DNA from: Sphingobium arseniciresistens
Lineage (GTDB): Bacteria > Pseudomonadota > Alphaproteobacteria > Sphingomonadales > Sphingomonadaceae
Assembly (NCBI GenBank): GCA_029167225.1
Contig: JARFNK010000011.1
Location: 1-64,000, forward strand
DNA: 64,000 bases
Direction of reading: 5' to 3'
Position 1 is the first letter of the stretch; every line of letters begins with the position of its first letter. Shown here one piece after another: positions 26,149 to 34,815 of this stretch. The notes under the pieces were generated by a model that did not search any database, was not told the origin of the DNA, and worked only from the letters and a program-made list of their open reading frames with translations. The position numbers and the translations under genes are program-made.

Positions 26149-26538
26149 ATGGCCGATATTCGAACCTTGCCCGTCATGACCGCAGCCGATGCGACCAGCA
26201 TCGGCTTTGCCCGGTTCAACGATGTGCCCACACTCCCGGTCGATATTCCGGACGGCAATTTCACGATCAGCGCCAAGACCTCGGACGGCCGTCGCATCAC
26301 CTTCTTCTTCGGCGAATATCAGACCGGCGCGCCGCCGAGATTCGTTGACATCCAATTTCACGACTTTGGTCCATCGATTGAAAACGCCAATGGCGGCCGA
26401 TCGCCCGTCTTCGACATGCTGACCATCGGCCTTGGCGGTCGCCAGACCTTCGACAGCCGCAAGCTTGCGAATGACGACAAGCCGTCGATCGCCGTCATTC
26501 TCCTGGGCAAGCCGCTACCGCCCGCTGGAAAGGACTAG
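26149..26538 (+). CDS. Hypothetical protein (129 aa)
   Basis: MADIRTLPVMTAADATSIGF start, one base after the Mom-like stop, with AGGAG ahead. Beta-rich with ITFFFGEYQTGAPPRFVDIQ. No family recognised; probably co-transcribed with the Mom-like gene. Confidence 0.65.
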   Translation: MADIRTLPVMTAADATSIGFARFNDVPTLPVDIPDGNFTISAKTSDGRRITFFFGEYQTGAPPRFVDIQFHDFGPSIENANGGRSPVFDMLTIGLGGRQTFDSRKLANDDKPSIAVILLGKPLPPAGKD

Positions 26539-26540
26539 CC

Positions 26541-26792
26541 ATGGCCATCTGAGTCGCCCGCTACACGCGGCTCCATCCCCGTCTCTGGGCGCCCTATGGG
26601 ATTACCGCCTATCCGTACGGTTTCCATAACTGGCCCGAGGGCCTCGCCGACCCCGTCTGGACGCCCAATGCCCGGGTCATCACGCCGAGCGGTGCTGCGT
26701 CCCGGCCGCTCGGCGATTGCGCCACGCTCGATGCGGCGATCCAGGCATGCTGGGCGCATCTCGCTACTCTCGACACGGAGGCGTCATGTTGA
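26541..26792 (+). pseudogene. Small gene interrupted by TGA at codon 4
   Basis: Frame begins ATG GCC ATC TGA, then continues for 79 codons with strong protein character (VARYTRLHPRLWAPYGITAY, PYGFHNWPEGLADPVWTPNA, LDAAIQACWAHLATLDTEAS). A single-base change from TGG (Trp) would explain the stop. No alternative start lies in the first half. Its end overlaps the next start. Confidence 0.6.
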
Positions 26793-27018
26793 ACCCGTTC
26801 CAGCGCGCCTGCGCCGAGGTCTATGGCGGCGGCGACTTTGCCCATGTCCGGAATATCGAAGAGGCCCGCGAAGCGGGAGACACGCTCTTTGTCTTCCTGA
26901 TGAGGACCTCTCTTCCAGTGAAGGGTGCGAACGCGCCGACGAGGCGGTCCGGCGCCTCGCGAAGGCCGTGAACCCAGCGCCCGAACGTTCTGCCATCGCA
27001 GATCCGGACAGCGCGTGA
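26786..27018 (+). pseudogene. Frameshifted small gene
   Basis: MLNPFQRACAEVYGGGDFAH, VRNIEEAREAGDTLFVFLM runs from a good GGAGG site. It then reads basic nonsense (RTSLPVKG) while the -1 frame carries on sensibly as EDLSSSEGCERADEAVRRLA, KAVNPAPERSA to a stop at 27018. One lost G near 26903 (ATGGAG to ATGAG) would account for it. Read as unshifted, the product is 61 residues. Confidence 0.6.
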
Positions 27019-27105
27019 ATATCGTCCCTTGATTGAGCGCGTGGCTTCTGCAGGCTACAAGTGACAGCTGTCAGCCAGCTTCGAATCCACAGGCCAACAT
27101 CAACC

Positions 27106-27756
27106 ATGGACGACATAGAACAACGCGCTATCGCGCTGAAAGCCAAGCTCAGAGACTTTCTCTCGGGTGAGCGGTGCGACGATCTTGGTGTCGTATTGGT
27201 CGACCTCGGCCTCGAAATGGAAGCTGCCCGCTTCAGGTCCGCGCCGGACACGGCCGACGCGGAGCGGCTCATGCAGCATCCGAGCGTGACCGAAGACAGC
27301 GTGAGCCGCTACGCCCTTACCGACGAAGGCATCGGCCAGATCCTCGGCGTTCTGTCTCTGGCAGGCCTCAAATATCTCGATCATCAGACCAGCGCCCATG
27401 TCGCGGACCGGGTCGCAGCCGACGAGAAGGCTGACCTCGCTGCCTTTCAGGCAAGCGCTGGGCAGACGGTCAACAGCGCCTTCGCCCAGGCCGAGAGCAG
27501 CGGCGTCTCGTCCTATGGCGCGCTGTCGATCCTCCTCCTCAAGGCGGTCTTCGCCGGCAAAAAACATGGCCTCAGCCCGGCGGCGATCTCACGCATCCTG
27601 CTCGACATCATCACGATCGTCCACCGACCTCCCGCACCCCCGCCGGTGATGGACGACGCGACGATCGCCGCAGCCTTGGCAAAGCAGCTTGGCGTCTCAG
27701 TCGCTACCGCCCGCAAATATATGCGCGGTGCCCAAGAGCTTTTCGGCGACGAATGA
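27106..27756 (+). CDS. Hypothetical helical protein (216 aa)
   Basis: Start at MDDIEQRAIALKAKLRDF; an upstream GTG at 27061 is possible. Mostly helical, with GVSSYGALSILLLKAVFAGK and a C-terminal helix-turn-helix-like stretch (IAAALAKQLGVSVATARKYM). No family recognised. The C-terminal HTH suggests nucleic-acid contact. Confidence 0.65.
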   Translation: MDDIEQRAIALKAKLRDFLSGERCDDLGVVLVDLGLEMEAARFRSAPDTADAERLMQHPSVTEDSVSRYALTDEGIGQILGVLSLAGLKYLDHQTSAHVADRVAADEKADLAAFQASAGQTVNSAFAQAESSGVSSYGALSILLLKAVFAGKKHGLSPAAISRILLDIITIVHRPPAPPPVMDDATIAAALAKQLGVSVATARKYMRGAQELFGDE

Positions 27757-27853
27757 CCACCTCATCGGCTATTCGGCTGCGGCGCGAAGATATCCACGTC
27801 CGCCAGCAACCCTCTCTCGCGCCTATCCGCGATGGCTTTCGGAGAGTATTAAG

Positions 27854-28177
27854 ATGACTGCGCTTCCTTTGCTCGAACTCGAGCTTGCAACCGATGATCC
27901 ACAGGCCGCGGCGCGCATACGCGCGGCCTTGGCCGCACACCCTGATCTCGTCACAGCGCTTGGTCTGGCCAAGAGTTTCATAGCGGAATGTGAAGATCCA
28001 ATACTGGCGACGACGAAGCCCGCCATGCTCGCCATCATCCGCAAGGCCTTGGCGCGCGCCGAACTCGCGGAAACGGGAGTGTCACGGTCAGTGGATGACA
28101 GACTGGCGCAGGACGGCTGCCCTGCATCTCATGATCCCCCGCTAGCTTCCGATATTCCGACACATTTTCGCGTTTGA
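27854..28177 (+). CDS. Hypothetical protein (107 aa)
   Basis: MTALPLLELELATDDPQAAA start with GGAGAG eight bases ahead. Helical N-terminal two thirds; low-complexity tail. Function unknown. Confidence 0.5.
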   Translation: MTALPLLELELATDDPQAAARIRAALAAHPDLVTALGLAKSFIAECEDPILATTKPAMLAIIRKALARAELAETGVSRSVDDRLAQDGCPASHDPPLASDIPTHFRV

Positions 28178-28293
28178 CACCCCCTCGGGCTTGTTCACCG
28201 TCGCCTGCGGATCATCTTCCTGTTGACGCCCTGGCATCGGTTTGCCGCCTTGACCGCGACTTCCTGCAGGGCCGCTCAGGCTCGAATCCCGCG

Positions 28294-28530
28294 TCAGCCC
28301 TTGGCGCTTTCGATATAGGCGATCGCTTCACCGACGGTCTGGATCTTCTCGGCGTCGGGATCGGATATCGAGATATCGAACTCTTCCTCGATCGCCATGA
28401 CGAGCTCGACGACGTCGAGGCTGTCGGCACCCAGGTCATCGATAAAATGAGCGTCTGAGACGACTTTGTCGCGGTCGGCACCAAGCTGGTCCGCCACAAG
28501 CTCCGCAATTCGATCGGCGATGTCGCTCAT
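28294..28530 (-). CDS. Acyl carrier protein
   Basis: 78 residues, highly acidic, four-helix pattern with the phosphopantetheine serine Ser37 in [17 protein letters not shown] precedes the ATG. The size and motif are those of AcpP, but it stands alone in the element with no fatty-acid or polyketide genes around it. A possible role is lipid modification, or moonlighting with a host enzyme. Confidence 0.93.
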   Translation of the reverse strand: MSDIADRIAELVADQLGADRDKVVSDAHFIDDLGADSLDVVELVMAIEEEFDISISDPDAEKIQTVGEAIAYIESAKG

Positions 28531-28649
28531 CCAATTCATCTCCAAGGGGGGCAGCCTTTTGAGGTCGGCATCCGTGTGCCGTTGCTCTTCGGGCCGCTTT
28601 GCGTCCGCCGGCGGGGCCGCAATCTCTTCTTCAGCAGTGGAGCAGTCTG

Positions 28650-28892
28650 ATGCATGTCGAGTTCGAAATCCATGGCCGTTTCGAGGTCCCCGAAGGGACC
28701 GAGCAAATCGACGGATCGACCAATCTCTTCCGCCTTCCGTCGGGCCAGGTCATATCGGTCCATCCGGTGATCGAGATGGCCACCGCCCACGACAGCGATG
28801 ACCATCGCGACCTCACCACAGCCGAGGCCGCCGAAATCGGGGTCCACCTCGATCTCTACGATCGGGAATCCAGCCTGCAGGACGCAGAATGA
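28650..28892 (+). CDS. Hypothetical protein (80 aa)
   Basis: [20 protein letters not shown] start; acidic, beta-rich, ends [14 protein letters not shown]. No family recognised. Divergent from the ACP gene. Confidence 0.6.
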   Translation: MHVEFEIHGRFEVPEGTEQIDGSTNLFRLPSGQVISVHPVIEMATAHDSDDHRDLTTAEAAEIGVHLDLYDRESSLQDAE

Positions 28893-28915
28893 GGACGGGA
28901 TTTCGCCGTCCATGG

Positions 28916-28940
28916 CCGGAAAGGAGAGGCGGGGGGAAGC
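28916..28940 (+). repeat. Purine-rich leader tract, copy 5
   Basis: GGAAAGGAGAGGCGGGGGGA, 40 bases before the PAPS-reductase-like gene. Confidence 0.5.
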
Positions 28941-28979
28941 TCGGCGCGCAGATGGACTGCGCGAGAACGGAGCACCTCC

Positions 28980-29951
28980 ATGCTGGCGATCCAACCTCCC
29001 GCGCCCGCCGCGCAGATCCGCGACGTCGACTATATCCGCGTCGCCGAGCCTGCTCCGGTGGTGCTCGCCTACGGGATCGGCGTCGACAGCACCGCGCTAC
29101 TGGTCGAGCTGGAAAGCCGCGGAACTCCGCCCGATCTCGTCCTGACCGGCGACCCGGGCATCGAGAAACCTGAGACTTACGAATATCAGAAAATGATCGC
29201 CGCCTGGATGGCGGCCCGCGGCATCCGTTACGAGACCGTACGCTACACGCCGCGCCGGTTCAAGCACTGGCCGCCCTATTATGACCTGCTCGCCAACGTC
29301 CTCACCAATGCGACGCTGCCGAGCATCTCGCTGGGGCGCCATTCCTGCAGCCTCAAATGGAAGGTGGCGCCGCAGGATGCCTTCCTCAAGCAGTGGACGC
29401 CTGCAAAGGCGGCCTGGGCGCGCGGCCAGAAGGTCATCCGCCTGATCGGCTACGATGCCTCGCCCGCCGATACGCGGCGCCATGCCCATGCGTCCGCGAT
29501 CGAGCATGATCTCTTCGAATGCCGCTACCCCTTGCGCGAATGGGGCTGGGATCGCGCCCGCTGCATCGCCCGCATCGAGGCCGCCGGACTTCCCGTCCCG
29601 CCCAAGTCGAGCTGCTTCTTCATATGCGGAGCCATGAAACCGGACGAGGTCCGGGCGCTGCCCGTCTGGTGCCTGCGTCTCATCGTGCTTGTCGAAGCGC
29701 GCGCGGCCCCGCGTCTGCGCACCGTCGAAGGCCTTTGGCGCCGGTCGACGTCGACCAGGCCCGGCCGAATGACCGACTTCATCCGCGCCGAGGAACTGCT
29801 CCCCGCAGCCGACATCGACGCGATCATCCGCGATGCGCCCGCCGACCTCATCCGCTTCCAGGACGTCGCCGCGCATGTTCCGCTCCCCGAACGGCCGGCA
29901 ATGGCGGAGTGGATCGAGGCCTTCAACGCCGGCTTGCTGGAGGCAGCATGA
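28980..29951 (+). CDS. PAPS reductase-like / PP-loop ATPase (adenine nucleotide alpha hydrolase superfamily)
   Basis: 323 residues. The PP-loop variant VVLAYGIGVDSTALLVEL is at about 26-43, followed by LTGDPGIEKPETYEYQ and SLGRHSCSLKWKVAPQDAFL, as in the phosphoadenosine phosphosulfate reductase family and DndC-type enzymes. A further Cys pair is in SSCFFICGAMKPDEVRALP. Substrate unknown; no DndB/D/E genes are nearby, so phosphorothioation is not supported. Overlaps the next gene (ATGA). Confidence 0.8.
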   Translation: MLAIQPPAPAAQIRDVDYIRVAEPAPVVLAYGIGVDSTALLVELESRGTPPDLVLTGDPGIEKPETYEYQKMIAAWMAARGIRYETVRYTPRRFKHWPPYYDLLANVLTNATLPSISLGRHSCSLKWKVAPQDAFLKQWTPAKAAWARGQKVIRLIGYDASPADTRRHAHASAIEHDLFECRYPLREWGWDRARCIARIEAAGLPVPPKSSCFFICGAMKPDEVRALPVWCLRLIVLVEARAAPRLRTVEGLWRRSTSTRPGRMTDFIRAEELLPAADIDAIIRDAPADLIRFQDVAAHVPLPERPAMAEWIEAFNAGLLEAA

Positions 29952-30301
29952 CAGTTCCCGCCACCGAACGGATCGCCCGTCTCAATGACCGCTGCCGGCA
30001 AGGTTTCGATCCCAATGCCCGCATCATGGTCACCCGCAACTGCCTCGCCCGGCTTTCCGGCGATGGCGAAGGCATTGCTGAATTCCTCGCCCAGGCCGAA
30101 CTGCTCGCGGCGGTGCGCCGCTATGCCTTCAAGCCCGGCGATGGACCCGAGCGCGATTTCGGCGCCTTCGACCTGCAGGACCAACGCATCCTCTTCAAGA
30201 TCGATTATTACGACATGGCCCTGGCGTTCGGCTCCGAGGATCCGACCGACGCGTCGATCACGCGGCGCGTGCTCACGATCATGCTCGCCGAGGACTACTG
30301 A
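29948..30301 (+). CDS. DUF3768 protein
   Basis: 117 residues; RIARLNDRCRQGF, ERDFGAFDLQDQRILFKIDY and YDMALAFGSEDPTDASITRR then VLTIMLAEDY are the DUF3768 signature. Coupled to the PAPS-reductase-like gene. Function unknown; common on alphaproteobacterial plasmids and ICEs. Confidence 0.88.
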   Translation: MTVPATERIARLNDRCRQGFDPNARIMVTRNCLARLSGDGEGIAEFLAQAELLAAVRRYAFKPGDGPERDFGAFDLQDQRILFKIDYYDMALAFGSEDPTDASITRRVLTIMLAEDY

Positions 30302-30370
30302 GCCGCGCTGGCCGCCCGGAGCCGCGGACCCTTCGAAAACGAGACCGTCAACTCCCAGGCCCGTGGGGCC

Positions 30371-30390
30371 GCAAGAGGGGAGGGGGAAGG
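30371..30390 (+). repeat. Purine-rich leader tract, copy 6
   Basis: GCAAGAGGGGAGGGGGAAGG, after a GGCCCGTGGGGCC hairpin-like stretch and 78 bases before the PRTRC ParB gene. Confidence 0.5.
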
Positions 30391-30468
30391 CGAGCGTCAG
30401 GCTCGCCGACCGAAAGCGCGCGGACCCCCGAAGGCTTCTGCCTTCCCATTTCCACAAGGAGATCAGCC

Positions 30469-32103
30469 TTGACCACAGTCGAACAGATCCGCGCCACGCT
30501 GCCGCTCTCCCTCATCACGAAGGGCGATAATCCGCGTCGCTATTTCGACCGCAAAAAGCATGATGAGCTTGTGGCTTCGATCCGCCTTCGCGGGATTCTG
30601 CAGCCGATCCTGCTGCGCCCGAAGGGCGAGGTCTATGCCATCGTCGCCGGGGAGCGCCGGTACAGGGCCGGCCTCGAAGCCTATGGCCCCGATGGCGAAG
30701 TGCCTGTCATCATCCGCGAGATGACCGACCAGGAGGCCCTGGACGCCGCCATCGCTGAAAATGACGACCGCGACGATCCATCGGAAACCGAACAGGCCGA
30801 CGCCGCCGTCCGCTATCTCGCGGCCTGCCAGGGCGACCGCGCCGAAGCCGCGCGGCGCCTCGGTTGGTCGCGGAGCAAACTCGACAGGCGCCTGGCGCTC
30901 GCCGAGCTGTCCGGTCCCGTCAAGCTCGCACTCGACGAACGCCGGATCAAGGTCGGCCATGCCGAACTGCTGGCGGCTGTACCCACCGACAAGCAGGACA
31001 AGGCCCTCGAGACCATCCTCGCCGCCGGCCTGGACGTCGGCAAGACCCGCGAACTGCTCATGCGGGTGACGCAGAACCTCGGCAGCGCCTGCTTCGACAA
31101 GACTGAGTGCACGACCTGCCCCTTCAATTCGGCGGCACAGCGCACGCTCTTCGAAACCCACATTGACGATGGGCATTGCACCAATCCCGGATGCTTCCAG
31201 CTGAAGACCGAGGCCTATGAGAAGGCCCGTATCGAGGAGGAGGAACGCGCAGCGGCGGCGGCAAAGGCCGCGGCGCCTCTCGATCCAGACGAGGCGGAGG
31301 ACGCCGACATCGATGAAGAGGAGGACGTCGACGACGAAGCCACGACCACCAGTGGCTCTTCGCAGCCGTCCGCCGGCCATTCCCGTCCGCCCGCACCGCG
31401 GACCCCGCCTCCTACCGCGAACGGCAGCTCGAATGCGCAGAAGCCCGGCGTCACCGTCAAATCGATCGCCGGCCGCACCAGCGACCTGCGCGAAGCGACC
31501 TGGCGGACCGCGCTCGCACGAACGCTTGCGGGCAATGCGGCGCAAGCCCAGATAGCGATCCTCGTCGCCGCGATGTCGGGTACGTTGTCGCAGATCAAGG
31601 CCGAAACCTTGAAGGGGCGCGCGGGCCTGCTCGTGAGCCCGTCCTTCCCGGAACTCGCCTATAGCGCCAAGATCGACGAGATCCGCGAACTGTCGGAGGC
31701 CCAGGCCGCGACCGTGCTCTCCGCGATCGGTGCGGCCTATGCCAAGGATGTTCTGACCTTCGGGCATGTGGCCGATCTCGCCCGGGCCTTCGACGTCGAT
31801 CTGCGCGACGTCTGGGAGGTCGATAAGGCGTTCCTCGAACGCTACACCAAGGACGAGCTCCGGTTCATCGCCCAGGAATCCGGCCTGGTCGCGCACATGG
31901 GCGAGAAAGCCTTCGCCAAGCTCCTCGGCTCTAAGAAGGCCGACCTCATCGCCGGCATGCTCAACCGAACCGGCTTCGAATGGGCCGGGCGCCTGCCGAG
32001 CTCGATGACCCTAGACGGCCAGTACGGCGCGCGCCCGATCGAACCCGGGGCAACCGCTGCTTCCGCACAGACCGACACGCCCGTCGCGGCACTCGCCGCC
32101 TGA
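30469..32103 (+). CDS. PRTRC system ParB-family protein
   Basis: 544 residues; TTG start with AAGGAG eight bases ahead. N-terminal ParB/Srx domain with DNPRRYFDRKKHDELVASIR, LRGILQPILL and VAGERRYRAGLEAYG; then an HTH (RAEAARRLGWSRSKLDRRLA). A Cys-rich patch (CFDKTECTTCPF, HCTNPGCFQL) at about 205-245 is a likely metal site. A long acidic linker and a C-terminal domain follow, shared by PRTRC ParB proteins. First gene of the cassette. No ParA partner is visible. Confidence 0.92.
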   Translation: MTTVEQIRATLPLSLITKGDNPRRYFDRKKHDELVASIRLRGILQPILLRPKGEVYAIVAGERRYRAGLEAYGPDGEVPVIIREMTDQEALDAAIAENDDRDDPSETEQADAAVRYLAACQGDRAEAARRLGWSRSKLDRRLALAELSGPVKLALDERRIKVGHAELLAAVPTDKQDKALETILAAGLDVGKTRELLMRVTQNLGSACFDKTECTTCPFNSAAQRTLFETHIDDGHCTNPGCFQLKTEAYEKARIEEEERAAAAAKAAAPLDPDEAEDADIDEEEDVDDEATTTSGSSQPSAGHSRPPAPRTPPPTANGSSNAQKPGVTVKSIAGRTSDLREATWRTALARTLAGNAAQAQIAILVAAMSGTLSQIKAETLKGRAGLLVSPSFPELAYSAKIDEIRELSEAQAATVLSAIGAAYAKDVLTFGHVADLARAFDVDLRDVWEVDKAFLERYTKDELRFIAQESGLVAHMGEKAFAKLLGSKKADLIAGMLNRTGFEWAGRLPSSMTLDGQYGARPIEPGATAASAQTDTPVAALAA

Positions 32104-32139
32104 TCCGTCTCCCTTTCCAGCCAACAAGGACCGACAGCC

Positions 32140-32565
32140 ATGCTCATCGCAAGCCTGCTCACGCTGCTCACCCGCTACTCGCTCGGGTTCGACCTCGTCG
32201 CCGGACCCGACGATACCGTCACGCTGACCATCATTCCGCGCAAGGCCGAAGGCGCCGATCCGAAGCTCGAGGCCAGCGAAACCCGTCCGATCTCGATCAC
32301 GGCGAGTGCCGCGGAGATCGACGCCGAACTTGCTCGGGGCGCCGACGGTGCGCTCGGCCAGCTCATCGCCGCGCGCAAGACGCTCGGCGACCAGCTTGCC
32401 GAGCAGCGCCAGGCGGCCGAAGCGGCACGGACCGCTGCCGCGGAAGCGGCGAAGGCCAAGGCCGCCGCTCCCAAGACGCCCGCGCCCGCCAGTGCTCCGA
32501 AGGTGCCTGCTCCGGCCAGTCCGCCCGCCGACGCCAAGGCGGAGGAGCCTGCCAGCCTCTGGTGA
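32140..32565 (+). CDS. PRTRC system protein E
   Basis: 141 residues. A conserved N-terminal half (TLIIPRK-like strand VTLTIIPRKAEGAD, PISITASAAEIDAEL) is followed by an Ala/Pro/Lys-rich tail. Position between ParB and protein C matches the cassette order. Molecular role unknown. Confidence 0.88.
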   Translation: MLIASLLTLLTRYSLGFDLVAGPDDTVTLTIIPRKAEGADPKLEASETRPISITASAAEIDAELARGADGALGQLIAARKTLGDQLAEQRQAAEAARTAAAEAAKAKAAAPKTPAPASAPKVPAPASPPADAKAEEPASLW

Positions 32566-32609
32566 GAACCCCCTGACCGTCTTGCCTACACAGCCCCGGG
32601 AGACCGACC

Positions 32610-32816
32610 ATGCAGATCAATCAACTCGACCGAACCTATCGTTACGACGGGATCGACCTTCCGGTCCCGCCGCACCTCGCGGGCGATCCCGCAGGGCTGC
32701 GTGCCTATCATGCGACCCTTTATCCCGCGATCCTCAACGCCGAAATGGTCGACGCGGGCATCTCGGGCACCGCGCATGTGACCGAATATCGACGCGCCGT
32801 CGGCACCAAGGGCTGA
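32610..32816 (+). CDS. PRTRC system protein C, predicted ubiquitin-like protein
   Basis: 68 residues: MQINQLDRTYRYDGIDLPVP at the start and VTEYRRAVGTKG at the end. PRTRC-C belongs to the predicted prokaryotic ubiquitin-like (beta-grasp) group. The terminal Gly is free and could be adenylated by the ThiF protein encoded 2.6 kb downstream. Spacing of 44 bases from protein E; GGGAG before the ATG. Confidence 0.88.
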   Translation: MQINQLDRTYRYDGIDLPVPPHLAGDPAGLRAYHATLYPAILNAEMVDAGISGTAHVTEYRRAVGTKG

Positions 32817-32819
32817 CCC

Positions 32820-33041
32820 ATGCCCCGCTCACAGAGCGGGTCGATCCCCGCCGCACCGCGCAAGACGCTCCTCGAATGGATCGAGCACGACGATGGCAAC
32901 ACGACCGGCTTCCCCCAGCTTCCCTGCAGCGCCCAGGCCCTCGCCCTCCACGCGCGGATCCTCCCCGAACCCCAACATAGGAGCGAGGCGACGGAGCCGC
33001 TTCAGCCCCCTGCTGGGCTCAAGCTCGCTCCCCTCGGCTGA
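32820..33041 (+). CDS. Small frame after PRTRC C, possibly the original N-terminus of protein F
   Basis: 73 codons from ATG three bases after the protein C stop. RKTLLEWIEHDDGNTTGFPQ and LPCSAQALALHARILPEPQH look more protein-like than the overlapping first ~50 codons of the F frame, which are Arg/Ser/Pro-rich. Either a separate small protein or, with one frameshift near 33030, the start of F. Confidence 0.35.
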   Translation: MPRSQSGSIPAAPRKTLLEWIEHDDGNTTGFPQLPCSAQALALHARILPEPQHRSEATEPLQPPAGLKLAPLG

Positions 33042-33981
33042 TCTCGCGGGGCGGTCGGTCGCCCTGTCCGTCGATATCCCCGCCATTTTCGATCAACCGC
33101 TCAGCAATCATCACAAGCTGATGGGCCGCTGGGTGGCCGCACGGGAAGGAACGACCAGGCGATACACGCGCGTGGCCGCCCGCAAGCACATCGAGCAGAT
33201 CTTCAACGCCGCGGTGCTCGAAATCCTGGCGCCAATCGAGCTCGCCGATCTGCGGGTCGCCGTCCTCGCCGGCGAAGACGACAATCCGCCCGCAATCGCC
33301 CTTGTCTGCGAGAGCCTGGGCCAACTGGATCTGGGCTGGATCGAAACCGGCGACGCGCCCATCCCCTGGCGGGCCGCCGCCTACGCGGCGCTCGGGGAGA
33401 CGCTCGGCACCGCCCTTCCGGTCTTCGGCTACCAGGACCTCTTCGATGAAATCTCGATGTACTATTGGGACGGCGAGATCGACGACGAGAGCGCGCGCCA
33501 AAGCCTGACCGCCTATCATGGCCTCAGCGCCGAAGAACTCGAAGAGCAGACGCTCCCCTCGGAAATGAACGCGCGCCGCCCGGACTGGATGATCAGCGCG
33601 AACGCGGCGAAGCCCGCCAGCCTCCCGAAAACCCTTCGCGACGCGCTGCGCCGGCTCCGCGAGGCGCACAAGGCGCTCGAGCGCCTGGCCTCGGAGCGCA
33701 ACGCCTGGCACTTCGATACCGACATTCTCTACGAATATGTGCCGGGCATCGAGGAATGCTCGTCCCTGCCGCCGCTGACGCTCGTCCCCTTCGACGAGTT
33801 CGCGCGCGAGCTCGATGATGTCGCCCGCCACGGCATGGAAATGGGCTTCATGGACTTTTGCGGCATCTGTCCGCTGCCCGACGTGAGCCGCATCGACGAC
33901 TGGTTCGCGAGCCTGCGGCTCGGCGTCCGGTTTCTGCTCGCCGCCCAGGACCTCGTCCGCTTCGATCCACCCAACCCTTGA
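32893..33981 (+). CDS. PRTRC system protein F
   Basis: Up to 362 residues. From about residue 55 on, the frame is clearly coding: VDIPAIFDQPLSNHHKLMGR, YAALGETLGTALPVFGYQDL, FDEISMYYWDGEIDDE, and a C-terminal FMDFCGICPLPDVSRIDDWF. The first ~50 residues look like out-of-frame translation, so the true start is uncertain. Possibilities are 32893, an ATG at 33121, or a join with the frame at 32820. Cassette position (C-F-B) supports the name. Function unknown. Confidence 0.75.
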   Translation: MATRPASPSFPAAPRPSPSTRGSSPNPNIGARRRSRFSPLLGSSSLPSADLAGRSVALSVDIPAIFDQPLSNHHKLMGRWVAAREGTTRRYTRVAARKHIEQIFNAAVLEILAPIELADLRVAVLAGEDDNPPAIALVCESLGQLDLGWIETGDAPIPWRAAAYAALGETLGTALPVFGYQDLFDEISMYYWDGEIDDESARQSLTAYHGLSAEELEEQTLPSEMNARRPDWMISANAAKPASLPKTLRDALRRLREAHKALERLASERNAWHFDTDILYEYVPGIEECSSLPPLTLVPFDEFARELDDVARHGMEMGFMDFCGICPLPDVSRIDDWFASLRLGVRFLLAAQDLVRFDPPNP

Positions 33982-33988
33982 GGCCGTC

Positions 33989-34813
33989 ATGTCCGACCAT
34001 AGCAGTCACTTCGAAGCCACCGGCGGCGGTCTCGTCCTGACCAACGCCATCCTGCTCTATCAGACGGGAACGCCCCGGACCCCGAACGCCTATGGCGCGC
34101 CCAGAAGCGATACGATGGCGTTCGCCAGCATGCACGCCGTCGAGCACGATGGCGAAGGCCGCCCGACGATCGCCGCCGGCGTGCCCTTGTCGCGCGCGCA
34201 GCTGTGCCAGTGGACCGAGGCGCTGGGCCGCACCGCGGCGCCTGAGATCCTGCCCGACACTGTGCTGGTCTCGCATCCCGACATTCTCGCCTGGTGGGTC
34301 CCGGCACGGGTCCGCCCGGCCTATTTTGCCTTGTCGTCGCCCCCTGAGGGCCTTCGGGCGCTGGCGCGGCGCACGACCGTCGCGGTGCCCTATCCCGCCC
34401 ATCTCTTCATCGCCACGCGCACAGGCCTCGGGGTCTATGCGCTCCCGGCAAGCGAGCGCCCCGCGGCAGACACGCCGGTGTTGCACTCGCCCATTCTCAA
34501 CGTCTTCATCGAAGGACGGCTCTGCTGGGGCAACATCCCGAGGCCGAAGACGCTTGGCGTTGCTGCCATCCCGGAGTTCGAGCGCGCCGTTTTCGACTCC
34601 TGGTCGACGCACCCCAATCCCGGTCAGGAGCGGACCGTTACCGGCAAGGGCGGCCTCGTCAGGCTCTGGGACGATCTCGCCGCGCGCGGCGCCAGCCGTT
34701 TCCCGGTCAGGCGTCTCCGGCCGTTCCACCCTGCCGCCCGCCAGCGACAGGCTCGCGCGCCGGCCGACGGCATCACGGTCGGCAGACTGGTTGCAGCGGC
34801 CGCCGGGAGATGA
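33989..34813 (+). CDS. PRTRC system protein B, predicted E2-like
   Basis: 274 residues. PRTRC-B proteins are a predicted prokaryotic E2-like (ubiquitin-conjugating-fold) family. The conserved block SPILNVFIEGRLCWGNIPRP holds Cys179, the candidate catalytic thiol. It lies directly before the JAMM-domain gene and a little upstream of ThiF. Conjugation activity is inferred, not shown. Confidence 0.87.
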   Translation: MSDHSSHFEATGGGLVLTNAILLYQTGTPRTPNAYGAPRSDTMAFASMHAVEHDGEGRPTIAAGVPLSRAQLCQWTEALGRTAAPEILPDTVLVSHPDILAWWVPARVRPAYFALSSPPEGLRALARRTTVAVPYPAHLFIATRTGLGVYALPASERPAADTPVLHSPILNVFIEGRLCWGNIPRPKTLGVAAIPEFERAVFDSWSTHPNPGQERTVTGKGGLVRLWDDLAARGASRFPVRRLRPFHPAARQRQARAPADGITVGRLVAAAAGR

Positions 34814-34815
34814 CC

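Noticed and set aside
26550..26552. In-frame TGA as a selenocysteine codon
   Set aside because: No selenoprotein family match, position at codon 4 is unsuitable, and a neighbouring gene is also broken; mutation is simpler.
28980..29951. Phosphorothioation (Dnd) system
   Set aside because: Only a DndC-like fold is present; DndA/B/D/E partners are absent nearby.
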